Shown: positions 11,104 to 23,274, counted from the stretch's first letter. The stretch: DNA of 64,000 nucleotides from Cladorhizidae sp. MBARI D1340-BT2 (GCA_028752905.1 JAQNBH010000007.1:14350759-14414758); one strand, 5' to 3'. The notes: generated from the sequence alone by a model not told the origin. Translations and numbers: made by a program.

Positions 11104-11329
11104 TGTAGGCTAGTTGCAGTTGCACTGAACTTGTAATTAGTGACTCATTGTAATTAGTGATGATTGCATAATTAACACTGATAGACACCTTGGTCACTGT
11201 GGACTTTATATGTACATACATAGATGGATGTGTTGATGTGATCATGTGACTAAGCTTGGACAGGTTGTCGTTGTAATTTGTCTTGTCAGTTATAAAACTT
11301 AAATCCTAAGAGATCTGTTGAGTCTTACA
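11104..11329 (+). repeat. 3' LTR
   Basis: This is the second copy of the 226-bp LTR, TGTAGGCTAG to GTCTTACA, and reads the same as the 5' LTR. The right target duplication follows directly. Confidence 0.95.
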
Positions 11330-11620
11330 CAACACCTAAAATGTGAGTCATACAAACCACCACAAATGGTTGATAAATATTGATTAATAGGGTGATAACA
11401 TGCCTATATTTTTATTCAATCAAATACTACCATAAACGATGTGAACAGAACAATAATTAATAAGGTGATAACACATCTAAATTAGTTTGCTAACAATTGC
11501 TAGCCAACCAGTACTGCTTAGATTAACACTATTATTCTTACATTTTGGTTATGCTAATGACTTCTTTAAATTATGATGAAAAAACTTTGTTAAATAACTA
11601 CATTAAAAAATCTTCTAACT
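11330..11620 (+). repeat. Diverged third copy of the block, part 2
   Basis: The sequence resembles 4830-5070 of copy A at reduced identity. Shared landmarks are the CACAAACC/CATACAAACC stretch, GATGTGAACAGAA against TTTGTGTGAACAGAA, GATTAACACTATTATT against GATTAACCACTATTATT, and AAATTATGATGAA. It is interrupted after about 11620 by a G-rich run (11645-11665) and the RT relic, and resumes at 14490. Confidence 0.65.
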
Positions 11621-11789
11621 AAGCACTGCCTTCGAGTGAGGGAGACGGGGGGGGGGAGGGGGGGTATTTCTCTGTGTCACAGTGCCAGAACTGCCATCTG
11701 TTGCTGTTATAATTGTCTAACTAGTGTGGGGCTCTTCGTATCCATCATGTGAGTAGTACATGTCAGGTTCTCGTGGGAATCCATGAGTT

Positions 11790-14440
11790 GAAGATCCTAG
11801 TAATGGTGGTCAACCTCATGCCACATATGATGTGACTGAAGCAGAGTTTCCTCCATTCAGAAAGGATGTTAAAATCCTCAAGCAAGTTCCCAGGGCAAGT
11901 AGAGAGCTTGCAGCCAGGAAGTTGATGCAACTGATCCAGACTGTTGAAATTTAATGACATAGGCTCTTGGTCCAAGCTCCTCCACTTTGCATCAAGATGT
12001 CTTCGGGTTCCAAAGAGAGGAACTGACCACAAGAACCTGGCAAGTCTTGTGAACGAGCAGCTTAGTGTGAATATTCCACCACCACTTTCAACCTGGACTG
12101 CTTGGGCAGTGCAGGGTCAAGGCAAGTCACCTAAAGATCCTATGGACTTGTAGAATATCATCTAAGTTAGGGGAAGGTGATTTTAAGGTAGCTATATGGC
12201 TAGCTAGTTTGGATGACTGTCTGGCTGAGAGATATGAAGCAAAACTTTTGTCCCTCCAGCAGAAGCATCCCAACAAACACTCAGATTGTGTGATACTGCC
12301 TTTACCAGATATACCTGTGAAGGTGTCTGGGGAAGAAGAGGCTCAAGCAATCCTGTCCTTTCCAGGTGGTTCTGCTGGTGGCCCTGATGGTTCGTGTCTC
12401 CAGCACCTGAAGGATATGGTTGGTGCATTTTCAGAAGAGGGAAGTGAACAGTTTCTCTGTGTCCTGTCTCATTTTGTGAACATGATTCTGAAAGGCAGGG
12501 CACCTGCCTTGGTGCATCCTTCTTCTTTGTGGCTACACTAGTTGCACTAGAGAAGAAAGGAGGGGGTGTGAGGCCTATTTCTGTAGGTACGTTGCACTGT
12601 CTAGTTGCCAAGTGTGCTGGGAGATTTGTGAGAGAGGAGATGGGGAAATTGCTTGCACCTAGGCAGCTAGGTTATAGGATAGCAGGTGATGAAAAACAGT
12701 TGTGTATGATGCTAGAATTTATGTTCAGAGTTTGACATGATATGGCCATGGTCAAGTTAGATTTTAAGAATGCATTTAGTTCTGTCCGGAGAGATAAGAT
12801 GCTTGAGATTGTTGGTGAGCTAGTTCATGTTCTCTCTCCATTTGTTCATTCAGTATATTCACCCATCCAGTTTGTTCCGAGGGAATACCACACTCAAATC
12901 AGAAGAAGGAATATAGCAGGGAGATCCACTGGGTCCGCTATTGTTCTGTCTATCCATCAACCATGTATGTCAGAGTCTGTAATCAGAACTTTATGTTTTC
13001 TACCTGGATGATGGAACTATTGGGGGCTCCTCTGAGGATGTGCAGAATGATATTAAGTGTGTTGAGGAATTGGCAAGTGAGCTAGGCTTGCAGTTGAATA
13101 TTGCCAAATCAGAGCTGATATGTAGTAGCCCTTCCACTCGAGATAAAATGCTGTCTTCTGCTGCTGGGTTACAGTACATGTAGATGTCACCTTGCTTGGT
13201 TCTTCTTTGGGAAAGGAGGGCTCAGTTGACAGTGCAAGCTTGGAGAAGGTGAAACTTTTGTAGATTACAGGGTAAAGGTTGGAATACTTTATGCGCTCAG
13301 GATGCTCTGCTTTTGCTGCGTCATTCCTTCTCCATTCCTAACCTACTTCATACTGCACCATGTTTTCTGTCAAGCAAGCTGCAGGATTTTGATGAGACTC
13401 TAAGGGAGATAGTTAATTCCATTATCAACAACCATTTTGATGTTTTAGACTCAGCATTGAACCAAGCAAGCACCTCCCTATCAAGTTTGGGAGTTTGGGA
13501 ATTAGGAGTGCAGTAGAGGTAGCTCCTTATGCTTATTTGGACTCCACCAATGGATCATCTGCTCTGGGCACTATCACATTACTTCAAGTCTGCCGCTCCC
13601 CTTGTTTCTGAATGATGCTCTATCCATTTGGAAGCAGGACTATGGCTTCCCTCCTCCAGACCCATCTACCCAGGCAGCCTGCAAGCAGAAGACATGTGAT
13701 GCATGCAAAATACATGCTATGGCGCATGCTTTGTTGGATGGTGCCAGGGATGAGGTATCTCAGATCAAGACCTCTTGCTATGTAATGTCCTGAAGCAGGT
13801 GTGTGGTTGAGTGCTCTCCCAATTCCATCTCTTGTCTTTGCATGGACAATGTCTCCATGCACATTACACATCTTTCTCAGCCACACCCATGCCATCACTG
13901 TGGGTTGGTGCAAGTGTTGCTTGCTTGGCCAGAGATTGTCTTAGCTGTCATTTCAGTAATGGTCGTCATCCTAGACATGCATCAATCAACAAAATCAATC
14001 AGAGGTCACTATCATCTGCTGGGTTCTGTTCTAGACTGGAACCTCATGATCTCTTCTGCTCAGATGGAAAAAGACCGGAAGGCATTAGTATGGTGCCTTG
14101 GAGAATGGGCTACTTGTCCCGATACATTTGCACCATTATACATTGCCAGGGCTACCAGTAGAGCAAGATTTGTGGCTAAGCATGCAGAGGAATTGAAGAA
14201 GACCAAATATGCACACCTCGAGAGCAGCCATTTTTTGGCTCCCTTTGCGGTGGAGACATCTGGTGTATTGGGGCCTGAGGCATGATCAGAAGTAACTGGA
14301 GAGGAATTTACCTGTATTCACCAGAGATTTCAACTCCAGAAGAAACTTCCTTCAACGTCTGTCTGTGGCGATAGAGAGGGGGAATACTGAAGCAGTTTTG
14401 GGCACCCTGGGTCCATCTCCACCTGCTTGACTTTGTTGTT
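11790..14440 (+). pseudogene. Degenerate reverse-transcriptase retroelement
   Basis: A reverse-transcriptase protein is spread over several frames and broken by stops and frameshifts. In order: an N-terminal part rich in basic residues (FPPFRKDVKILKQVPRASRE, about 11850); SAGGPDGSCLQHLKD (about 12370); GGGVRPISVGTLHCLVAKC (about 12560), as in RT fingers; VKLDFKNAFSSVRRDKML (about 12750), which is RT motif A with its Asp; FYLDDGTIGGS (about 12999), the motif C active site; and a C-terminal region with DACKIHAMAHALLDGARDE and, near the end, a PLYIARATS stretch. The motifs resemble RT proteins common in marine invertebrate genomes, probably a non-LTR class, but I cannot name the clade. It ends before ATAAACAACAACAAATA near 14495. 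I found no LTRs or target duplication. It is nested in the third block copy. Confidence 0.8.
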
Positions 14441-14489
14441 TTTGTCATGGCTCTATATTTTATTGTTGTGAAAATGATTGCTTTATATT

Positions 14490-14720
14490 GATAAACAACA
14501 ACAAATATCTATGATAACTATTGCATTGAGCTGAAAAACAGATGCTTGACTGTCAATATTGTGTTGCTATATAAATTCTAGCATAACTTGATGGCTCACA
14601 ACTAAGGATGTAGAAGTTTCTGTGACTTTGTTGCAGTCAATAAAAGTGTATTATACCTAAACCATTAAAGATAAGAGTTGATAGTAGTATGTCTATGTGA
14701 ACTCTGAGTAGTAGATCCAT
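14490..14720 (+). repeat. Diverged third copy of the block, part 3
   Basis: This matches 5045-5250 of copy A: ATAACTATTGCATT, GCTTGACTGTCAATAT against GCTTGATTGTCAATAT, ATGGCTCACAACTAAGGATG against ATGGCTCACAGCTAAGGATG, and CAGTCAATAAAAGTGT. Together with 6395-6622 and 11330-11620 it shows that the two retroelements inserted into an older tandem copy. Positions 14721-15060 hold no gene that I recognise. Confidence 0.75.
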
Positions 14721-15061
14721 ATACTAGGACTAGATATATAGTAATGCCTTGAGAATAATGAATTATGTCCGTAAAAAATGCATTCATGTCACATTCTAAT
14801 TAAAAAATATTTGTAAGATTTGTATTTTTAAATTGTTGATATTCATGCATGGCAAACAAGGGGTGTTTACAAAATTTATGTGATCTATGTGAAAATAATC
14901 ATTGTGAAACAGCTTGAGTGATTGGCATGAGTTAATGAATCACTTCTTAAATCCATCCTAAAAAATAGATAATGAAAACATGAAGGAAAGTCCATATAAG
15001 CATCAAGGAGCAAGAATAGTAAATATACTTCTCTCACAATGAACTCTCAGTTGACATAATA

Positions 15062-15150
15062 ACATTAAAATCACCTTCTCAATAATCAACTTCAATTTTT
15101 ATTCACTTGACGTTTCGACTAGATTCTCTAGTCTTCATCAGGAATAATTA
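15062..15150 (-). repeat. Dispersed hammerhead-like repeat, copy 1
   Basis: On the minus strand it reads CCTGATGAA, then the perfect 7-bp stem GACTAGA-gaa-TCTAGTC, then GAAACGTC, followed by the repeat tail that ends in GTTGATTATTGAGAAGG. CUGAUGA, a stem and GAAA in that order is the layout of the hammerhead ribozyme core. One extra A stands between CUGAUGA and the stem, and I could not find a clear stem III or cleavage triplet, so catalysis is not claimed. Confidence 0.6.
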
Positions 15151-15359
15151 TTCAGATTGTATCACATACTACTTAGTTATTATTATAATGCCGTTTGTTA
15201 AGTGTCACAAAACATAATATGATGTAGACAAGACAGAGTGTCATTATCATAATATAGCATAAGCTCATTATTTACAAGTACGTTATCACGAACAACATTA
15301 TTTGCAAGACCAAAAGTTATAATAAACAGGCACCAGATTAAATTTGCCTGCCATCAGGA

Positions 15360-15780
15360 TTCCTCATGGCTCAGTTGTGCCTAAGCTCTGTAGTAATCCA
15401 AATAGTTGTACAACAGGTCTTGGGGAAGGAAGGTATGCTGAAGGTTAATGATGGGGAAAGAGAAAGTGACCTTGGAATAGAGAAGACCCCATTTAAAATC
15501 CAATCCAAGTGGTGACTTTTTCATTTGGTCTGATGAAAAATGAAGCATTTGTTTGAAATGTTGGCAAAATAAACTATTAGAAATATAACATGGGGATACA
15601 TCTGAGAATGGTGTATCTGAAAATTATTGATCAAAGGAATTCTTACGAATTCTGCTGACCTGGTTCATTAATTGTCTGCTTCTAATTTCATACATGACCT
15701 AACTGGCGGTTAAAAACATCAAGTGCCTCACTTTGTGGCAATCGTCCTCTTTTTGGGGTGACCTACTATTCAAAATTGAC
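15360..15780 (-). repeat. Inverted copy of the kinase-upstream module
   Basis: The reverse complement matches the region upstream of the kinase gene (32440-32870). Shared words include CCAACATTTCAAACAA, CACCACTTGGAT, CCCCATCATTAACCTTCAGC (here GCTGAAGGTTAATGATGGGG at 15438-15457) and ACAATTGCCACAAA. The module occurs four times in the window: here, 21260-22280, 32275-33330 and 57390-58110. Confidence 0.75.
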
Positions 15781-15837
15781 TTGTAATACTAAGCGGTCTG
15801 TATCTCCCATTTATTATCATCAGCCATCTTTCCAACC

Positions 15838-16470
15838 TCAACAAATATCCTTACGCTCATGATTGTAATATCTGCGTAGGGTGTGTAGCCTCAATTTTAG
15901 CGTTGAGTGAGAGTCACTGCTTAAAGTCCGAGCATTGAAAGTGGTGGAATGGGCTAAGGAACGGGAAAAGGTCATGGGTTCGGAGTTAGTTCTGCTAGTC
16001 GAACATTGTGCATCATGGATCTCCCACAAGGCTTGCACAGCAGAGCTCACTTTTGGGGGCACAATGAACTCGATCATGCTTCGTGTTTTCAGGAGAGTGA
16101 AATAAAACCTGGTGAAGTTGGTTGTGTTGCTGCTTGTATGAGAAACTGAGCTGATGCAACCAAGCTCGAGACGGATATGGATGAGGAAATCTCCCTCACA
16201 GTTGTTGCTCTGATTCTTTTTAGGAATTTTGTTAAGGCTTGCACAAGCTGTAAATCGAAGGTCAACCTGCTATGTACCATGATTGAAACACGTGTGAATT
16301 TCTGAGTGTCTGCAGGACCTTCAGAGAAAGGTCTACTTCTGCTAGATGTCATTGGCAAGGTTGCAAGGCACAAGTCGGGCTGGGGACAACCTGCAATCGA
16401 GCCAGTAGACTGTGTACAAGTGTCCAAAATGTATCTCAACAAGCTGATATTGCAAGACGCAACTGCCTTG
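15838..16470. other. Unrecognised, possibly coding relic
   Basis: Base composition here is less AT-rich than the neighbours. Interrupted frames are present on both strands: about 117 codons open on the minus strand at 16089-16442, and on the plus strand short stretches such as LLDVIGKVARHKSGWGQPAI near 16336. I recognise no domain. It may be the remains of a transposon or host gene; stops prevent any intact product. Confidence 0.3.
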
Positions 16471-16739
16471 TGACACCCCGATAATTTATGACTGAGGATG
16501 GCAATTCTGTACAGCCACTCATCTAACCTGATTCCTCTTGCGTATTCAACCTCAGATCCTTACGATGGAGTAGACTGCAAAGCTAATAAGAAGCCTTGAT
16601 TTTCTCCTCCCTCGAACCCCAAATACCAATTATTAAAAACATAGGAATTAAAATCCCCTCAAATAAGATATAAAACCCAACTAAATCTAATACTGTAAAA
16701 AACCCTATTAGTATAAGGCCACTGCAATGAACTCTTTCA

Positions 16740-17365
16740 ATGGAAGAGCGCTGGGGGACTTGATCAAGTACAATGAATGCAATCTTTCATACTCTTTGAT
16801 GAGACCATTATGTATCAAGCACGGTTGTATGCTGATGAATGCCCCACTGCATGCAACCTAATGTTTGCTGCCGTGAGAATGGCCGCTCATTATGGATATT
16901 ACTTTGACTTGTATCAGAAGCCTCTGCTGGATGCCATGCCAAACCTTGCAACCCTCCAGAGTCCCTGGTGTGGATTCGTGCTTGCAATCCAGCCTATTCC
17001 AAGTGTGTACCAGAGGCAGCAGATACTATCCATGCATATGGTCTGTCTAGGCATAGACTTACACTTAGAAATGCTTTTTTTCAAACGTATCTGCCATTTG
17101 CACAAAACTGCAGGAGATGCACAGAGTGGTGAAGGAGAAGATTCTGCGCTACTACTCTGCAAGGGTGCAGAATAATGTCAAAACCTACGTCAAGGGACCA
17201 GGTTTGCGGGAGAACCCATAATTGTGAAAATCACGCTCGCAAGGAGCAGGACAAGAGTTTTGTTGGCCCAGATGATGTGTTTGTGTCAAAGATGGATCAA
17301 CTATGTGCATCCCAAAGTCACATTTTCACAATACCTTGTCCACCAAGATGGACATAACAACACCC
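16740..17365 (+). other. Unrecognised, possibly coding relic
   Basis: A plus-strand frame of 132 codons (16777-17175) follows a similarly GC-richer stretch, and other frames open and close around it, for example EKILRYYSARVQNNVKTYVK near 17140 in a different register. The mixture of plausible peptide in several frames suggests a frameshifted old coding sequence. I recognise no family. Its left and right ends were placed where composition changes. Confidence 0.3.
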
Positions 17366-20300
17366 TCTGACCAATCTCCTCCTTCCTAACCTAAGAAGTG
17401 GAGGGAACACACACACATAAAAAGGGAGGTACTGAAATGGAAAAGAAGAAGTTATGAAGAAGTGAGTGGTGAAGAATTTTTGGTTTTTCTATAAGGATAA
17501 TGCAGCTGCAAAATATATGCATTTCACATGGTAATTTGATGAAAATAATTATAGAGTTCAAATTCTGATCCACTATTCTTCAGAGTTTCTATGAACATTT
17601 TTTATTTGCGCTGGTGAGGTGACTAGGTGCACATCCAGTCCCTCATCTACTAAATATGTAGGAAATTAGGCATCCACTGGAAGATACATCTTTACCTTTT
17701 GAACATGTATAGATTCTGGAACCATAATAATAGGACTCATCGTGTAATTTTACATTGAAGTGTAGCTGGACAAAGAGACTTGACATTTATTCAAAAGCAT
17801 CCAAATAGAGCACTTCAATTTATACATAATATTATATAGACTTACTTAAAATATAACAAAAACAAGAGAAGATACTAGTTTTTGTAAAATTAAATGCTCT
17901 ATTTGGATGGTTTTGAATAAATGTCGAATATTTTTTTCCAGTTACAATTCAATGTAACATAACCTGAAATTAACTATAAAATGCAGTTGGTCCTCCAGAC
18001 TCATTCTGTATATGCATCAGATCAGATAAGAATGACTGGAAGTAGTGCCACCAAGTTATCTCACCAGCATAACAAATGCAAGGTGGGGTATTCCGCAATA
18101 CCTTCTGAACTGAAAGTTTAGCAAAAGCCATGCTGAAGTGGGAATATTTCTTGGGAGAGTATATTCATAATGAAAGTGCTCTCTGCTATGCCATGGAGGA
18201 CATGGTCCTACTTGAGGAGTAGAGGCACTTTCATGATTGGGTGCTGGTTTAACCATTGTGTCATCTGCTCTTCGGACTATGGATGCAGAATTCCTAAATC
18301 AGTCCTGAATGAAGTGTTTGATTTGTGTACAATACTTGAAAAGTGAGGTCTGTTGGCGGGATCATCTGTGCAGCACTTCATCTGAAGATCTTCATATCTA
18401 GGTGGAAATTAGTATAAGACAACTAATTATTAACTGCCATATGTAAGTGCTAACCTCAATTAGAGATAAAAAAGGTATATGCTCACTGGAAGCAAACAAA
18501 TTTTAACTGAGTGCATGTTCCCATGCAAATTAGGAAGCTTTTAAGGCATTTGCTATAGTTCATCATGTAGTGTAACACTCAACGATCCAGTTGGATGAAT
18601 GATTAGCAAACAGGACATGCACCAGCTATGCAGCTGCATTAAGATGGGCTTATGAGACAAAATGAAGAAGCAGCAATGTAACCATTACAAATGTGAATAC
18701 ATCACATTTATGTCATTTACGCTAAGCAACTTATTTGTTAAAATAAACATCCTCCAATAATTATGACATCACAAAGTCATGCTTCCTGCCTCACAATTTA
18801 TCAGAGCATGCTTCATTGTAAGGCTTAACCATCCTATATCCAGCACGAAGCATAGCAAGAAGATCATATTTGTCTACTTGAGCATAGGGAATCTTGCCAC
18901 AATTAAAAATCTCCCAACAAGTCACACCATAAGCCCACTGTAGTAAATAGAACAGAGCCATTTACACATGATAGAAACCTATTAAGGCAAAAGGGAAAAC
19001 ATCAGTTAAAATCATAAATTGCATGTATATAGGCTACAAATCATAGGTACTTAATGCTTAAATATTATATTTGCCAAATATAAGTGATATATCCAAGTTA
19101 ATTCATTCCAGCATTTCCCCTTGCATGTCTAGTTACCAAATCACAAGCATTACAATACTGAGATTTATGAGACAGCTGCCATCCATATAATAAATAGAGC
19201 AATTTATTACCATAGAAAAACATAGCTGTGGATGCATCCAGATTACTGAAACACAACCCCTAATAGAGCACAAATAAAACACATAAATAAATAAACAACA
19301 TGGTGTATTTCTTGTCATTCTAGTAGTTTACTCTCAATCTAGAATCTTAATGCCAGATATATAGATTAGTTTATTTCTGTGTTACAACTTGTATTAGTCA
19401 CTTTTCCTTGTGTGACAATTTTATTAATACTCAAATAGGACAGAAAATGAGGCAAGTCCACGAGGAATCTATGAATAGGATATGGAAAACACTTATTTCT
19501 CTCTCATACAAAACCATTAAAATGGAACAGCAAAAGTTCAATGGGACTAACAGTTGGGATGGTCATTTAGAATTTTTTTAATAAGTTCTGATATATTTTA
19601 TTTATAGGTATCCAGAAAACTGACTGCATTTGCTTACATTATTATAGAGAAAATGAAAACTTAATAATGTCAATTAGTTTACATGCAAAATGATGATTAT
19701 CAATTATCAATATAGATGCTTAACTGATAACCAAACATATGCATATATAGGGAAGAATAAGTTCTTTTATTTTAAACCACTCAATTAAAAATACTCATAG
19801 ATCAAAAATGACTTCATTTTTAACACAATAATCTTAATTCAAAGCAAGAATTAGGATTGATACAATTCCTATACATGCACTCAATAATGCAGAGACCAAG
19901 CAGCAAGCTAGTGGAAACTTGAGTTGAGGAAATAAAGTTAAGATGTATCAATTTAACTGCAGCCACACATATAATTCTGTGACAGTTAAAACTTCAGGGT
20001 TGTCTGGCCATATTTCATGACGATTTAAGCTACTTCATTTAATAGTGAAGAGGAGAAAACAAAACTAAACTTCAACACAGACTGGCTGTTATATCACAAA
20101 ATAATTCTGCTGGTATCAACTAAAAGTGAGGTAAAATACATACAACTTTCATACTATGGTGTTTAGTTGTAATTGACATGCACACCATTATATAATTATA
20201 AATTTCAAACCAAAAACTATAATCATAAACTCACCATGTCAGTTTGCTCAGAGAATAAGCCATCAATAAAAATTTCTGGAGCCGTCCACTTCAGAGAAAA

Positions 20301-20640
20301 CTTCACATCCTTTTCTGTATTAAAGTACTTCTTCAATGGTTAAAGTTTTTCACAAAGTCCAAAAAGTGTGAGTCAATTCTGTTTATTGTCAGTAGGTCTA
20401 CTCTCCAAACACAAAGCCACATATCAGTGTGGGTGTTCAAATATAGAGTGTACAAAAATGTGGTATAATAAAATTATTATATCTCAGCTATAACTCATTT
20501 TGGATTCTCATTTGCATATTAAAGTAACAGTACCTTGGTTGAATGTTCTTCTAGAGGCTTGCATGCTGCTAGAACTTTTGTGCAATAAGGAAGTGAATTT
20601 TTTGTTTTCCATAGTAAAAACTGGCAAATATGTAAAGAAT
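17365..20640 (-). repeat. Tandem duplicate of the 3' half of the kinase locus, copy 1
   Basis: This is colinear with 23275-26830, starting at CCTAAGAAGTGGAGGGAACACA in both and running through exons 9, 8 and 7 and their introns. At about 20628-20640 copy 1 jumps from sequence matching 26820 to sequence matching 31855, so about 5 kb with exons 3-6 is missing. Intergenic parts (17365-18090) contain no gene. Confidence 0.85.
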
Positions 20641-21232
20641 ATTATTCTCTACCTTGGTGCATGGTGAAAATAACTTAAAAGATTCCTGGAAATCCATGGC
20701 TATCCAATTAGATTTTGGTAGATATTTGTCTCTGCCACTCATTCATACATAACTCTTGGGGCAATATCCCTTTTGCCTTAATAGGTCTTTATCATGTGTA
20801 AATATGTAAATAGCTATTTCATGCAGTGGGCCTATGGTGTGACTTGTTGGGAGGTATTCAGTTGTGGCAAGATTTCTTATGCTCGTGTAGCTAAAAATGA
20901 ACTTCTTACTCTGGATACAGGATGGTTAAGCCTTACAATGAAGCATGCTCCGATAAATTATGAGGCAGGTGGCATGAATTAGTGATGTCATAATTATTGG
21001 AAGATGTTTATTTGGGTTGCTTAGTGTAAACGACATAAATGTGATTTGTTCCAGAGTGAGACCTAGTATATATGAAAAGTACTAATTAAGAGCAACATCA
21101 CCAAAACATTGTTGGCTTGTACACTCTGTATCCTCCCATTTCAGATACCTTGGAGACAGGCTCAGCTACTTTAGATGAAGTGGGAGTCACAGATAAACTA
21201 TTTCAGGAATCCTCAGTTTTTTCTGACTTAGT
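18090..21232 (-). pseudogene. Tyrosine-kinase pseudogene (dead tandem copy)
   Basis: This is a paralogue of the kinase gene at 24156-32274 in the same orientation. Recognisable exons: exon 9 at 18090-18397, where a 2-base loss after the FSSIVH codons shifts the frame and soon gives a stop; exon 8 at 18795-18937, still open and the same 143-bp length; exon 7 at 20235-20378, missing 22 bases including the NFG region; no exons 3-6; exon 2 split in two (about 20665-20765 and 21044-21073) by an inverted piece of exon 8; and exon 1 near 21140-21232, which reaches a stop after ten codons. It cannot make a kinase. Confidence 0.88.
20766..21040 (+). repeat. Inverted exon-8 fragment inserted in exon 2 of the pseudogene
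   Basis: The segment is the reverse complement of about 18705-18990 and includes the whole exon 8 plus flanking intron. On the plus strand it reads [20 protein letters not shown] and continues to NYEAGG before a stop. Its borders are exact relative to exon 2: GGCAAT on the left and GTGATTTGTTCC on the right are contiguous in the intact gene (31976-31995). The two inverted copies are about 1.8 kb apart. Confidence 0.8.
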
Positions 21233-21259
21233 CATAATATTGTTCTTTTGAATCAAAAC

Positions 21260-22280
21260 TGTCCTAGATGCTATGTAAATATCAAGTCTATCGATGCACA
21301 AACACACCCACCTGATGCATGTGTAAAAGCAAGATAATTGAGCGTGCGGGATATTTGTTGTGGTTGGAAAGATGGCTTCCGATAATGGCGGAGACAGACG
21401 GCAAAATATAAAAAAGCGGACAATGGTAACCAACAGACAATTGCCATAAACTCTAGCACTGGATGTTTGTAACTTCATGTAACTATGATGTTGAAGCAGC
21501 TAATCTTTTTTGAGTCAAATCAGACAACATCAGAATACATAAGAGTTCATTTGATCAGTTAGACATGTAATATTCAAATAAGTCATTAACAGACTACTGA
21601 GGAGTTTCTTTGTCCTTCAAAGAATTTTTTGTCAACCAATAGCTTCATTTTTCATCAGACCAAATGAAAAATTACCACTTGGATCAGATTTTATATGGGG
21701 TCCTAGGTCACCTTCTGTTTCCCCATCATTAACCTTCAGCATAACTTCTTTACACAGGAACTGTTGCATAACTATTTGGGTTTGAGTTAAGTGATCATTA
21801 GAAGCTTCATATTTACAGTTTAATAATTGTCTTCAACTAGTCGTCACACCCAGAGTTGCGCAAGTGATTGAGTTGCTTCAAGCTTGTTTATTTCTTGGAT
21901 TTATGTTATTCTTGTTGGCTTTTAACACAGTGCCTCTAGATGCGCCCTTAAGTTGGAGTTGTTTAAACTGCTCTATGCCTCTATCAAGAAGCACCATTGA
22001 ACAGTTACCTTCTTCACTGGTTGTTGAGGCAACATATCGCTCTTCACCATAGTGATCCTCCTATCATCATTGTGTGCAAGGTTTCTAGATATTCTAGCCT
22101 TCACCAGGAATATTTAGAGTTTTTGTGATCATGACAGGGAATAGAATTGGATGTTGGCTTGGCAAGGTTCTTGTAGCTTACCCCATTAATCTTGCTTAAC
22201 TTCATAACTATTTAATAGTTTTCACTCCTCTCTAAAGTGTCTATATAGCAATATTTGCGATGGAGAGAAGAAAAACAAAT
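21260..22280 (-). repeat. Kinase-upstream module, copy 2
   Basis: This resembles 32290-33330. Landmarks are AAGATGGC near 21370, ACAATTGCCA, CACTTGGATCAGATTTTA, CCCCATCATTAACCTTCAGC, TGCTCTATGCCTCT.TCAAGAAGCACCATTGA, and TCCTCCTATCATCATTGTGT. No open frame is shared between the copies, so I treat it as the promoter-side flank of the kinase locus duplicated with it. Confidence 0.7.
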
Positions 22281-22314
22281 TAGCAATTGGCATTTGAGGT
22301 TTCTGCTGAAAATC

Positions 22315-22770
22315 TCTAGAGTGCATGTACCATGCTTCCTGGCCCAACCATGTGTCTTTGTGTCCCCAAAACATATTTTAATGCAGGACTCATGTTTTAT
22401 TAAATATTTTTCACATTTTTAAGTATGTTGTTAGTAATATAATATATGGCATTATGCTCTTTCATGACATCTTCACTCTGTCTTATCTGGTCTAGATCTA
22501 TATTTAGCTCCTGAGGGCTTTCTTGATCTCCCCTGACATGTTCTTTGAAATGGTTTAGATATGTTGTCTTTTAAGATTTTTGTGCTATCTTCTAACATGT
22601 TTACTGCCTAGATGACAAGATGCTGGCTCTAACCCTAGACTCCCGCTCATCAATCTGTTTCCCACATATCTCTGGGATACTTTGGTTGCTTTGTGCTGTC
22701 TTCTATTTGTCTGTTTCCTTCTGTCTTTAAATGTCAGCAAGTGCAGAGTGAATATTTAATCATAGTGTGT
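22315..22770 (-). repeat. Inverted, diverged fragment of the duplicated block
   Basis: The reverse complement matches 4000-4440 of copy A: TTTAATCTGCACATGCTGAC against the local GTCAGCAAGTGCAGAGTGAA, plus TGATGAGCGGGAGTCTAGGG, ATGGATCAAGACCAG and CATGAAAGAGCATAAT, with many changes. No coding frame survives. Confidence 0.55.
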
Positions 22771-23274
22771 GTCTAAACACTGCAAAGAGTACAGTTATAG
22801 ATGATGGCAGCCTAATCCAACACCTCCTGCCAAAAGGTCAATACAATAGCGTAACACCAACAATAGGAGTATAAACAACCAGATACTGTCCTAGCAGGTT
22901 GCAGAATAACTCCCTCCCACAGGGTTCCACCTTATATTAGGCCTGGCCTGTCACTTTTATTATTGCTGTTTAATGAAGGAAGATTGGATGCAAATTGCTC
23001 ATAGACAATTAGGCATATCTCTTATATGAATGTTTCTTTCCCCAAAATGTTAGCATGTCTAAATGAATATTCAACCATCTGAATGCTCCATTGTAAGAAA
23101 ATAATACAGTTTGACAGTGGCCTGCTATGTATAGTGGCTGATGCTTACTAATACAACACCTCCAACCAGAATCGTCACTTAGTCCTGTTACTTCCTAGAA
23201 GAGTTTTTCTACATCATAATGGCACAAGAATGCAAACTAGTAGCTTATTATCATGCTACTCATAGGTAGCCCTC
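22771..23274. repeat. Gene-free stretch with two diverged direct repeats
   Basis: About 22735-22860 and 23045-23180 share a loose pattern (AGCA.GT...GAATATT.AA, GGC.GC.TA.T.., CAACACCTCC..CCA), suggesting a diverged direct repeat. No gene is visible. Confidence 0.35.

Larger units (their letters stand above)
6623..11329 (+). mobile_element. Intact Ty3/Gypsy LTR retrotransposon
   Basis: This is a complete autonomous LTR retrotransposon of about 4.7 kb. It has two 226-bp LTRs that read as identical, a primer-binding site for initiator tRNA-Met, a gag frame, a pol frame in the -1 register (protease, RT, RNase H, integrase, in Metaviridae order), a polypurine tract, and flanking ACAAC repeats (6618-6622 and 11329-11333). 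If the LTR ends in CA at 11329 the target duplication is CAAC (4 bp); if it ends at 11328 it is ACAAC (5 bp). Neither frame shows an internal stop. Identical LTRs plus open frames imply a recent insertion. There is no separate envelope-like frame after pol. Confidence 0.96.
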
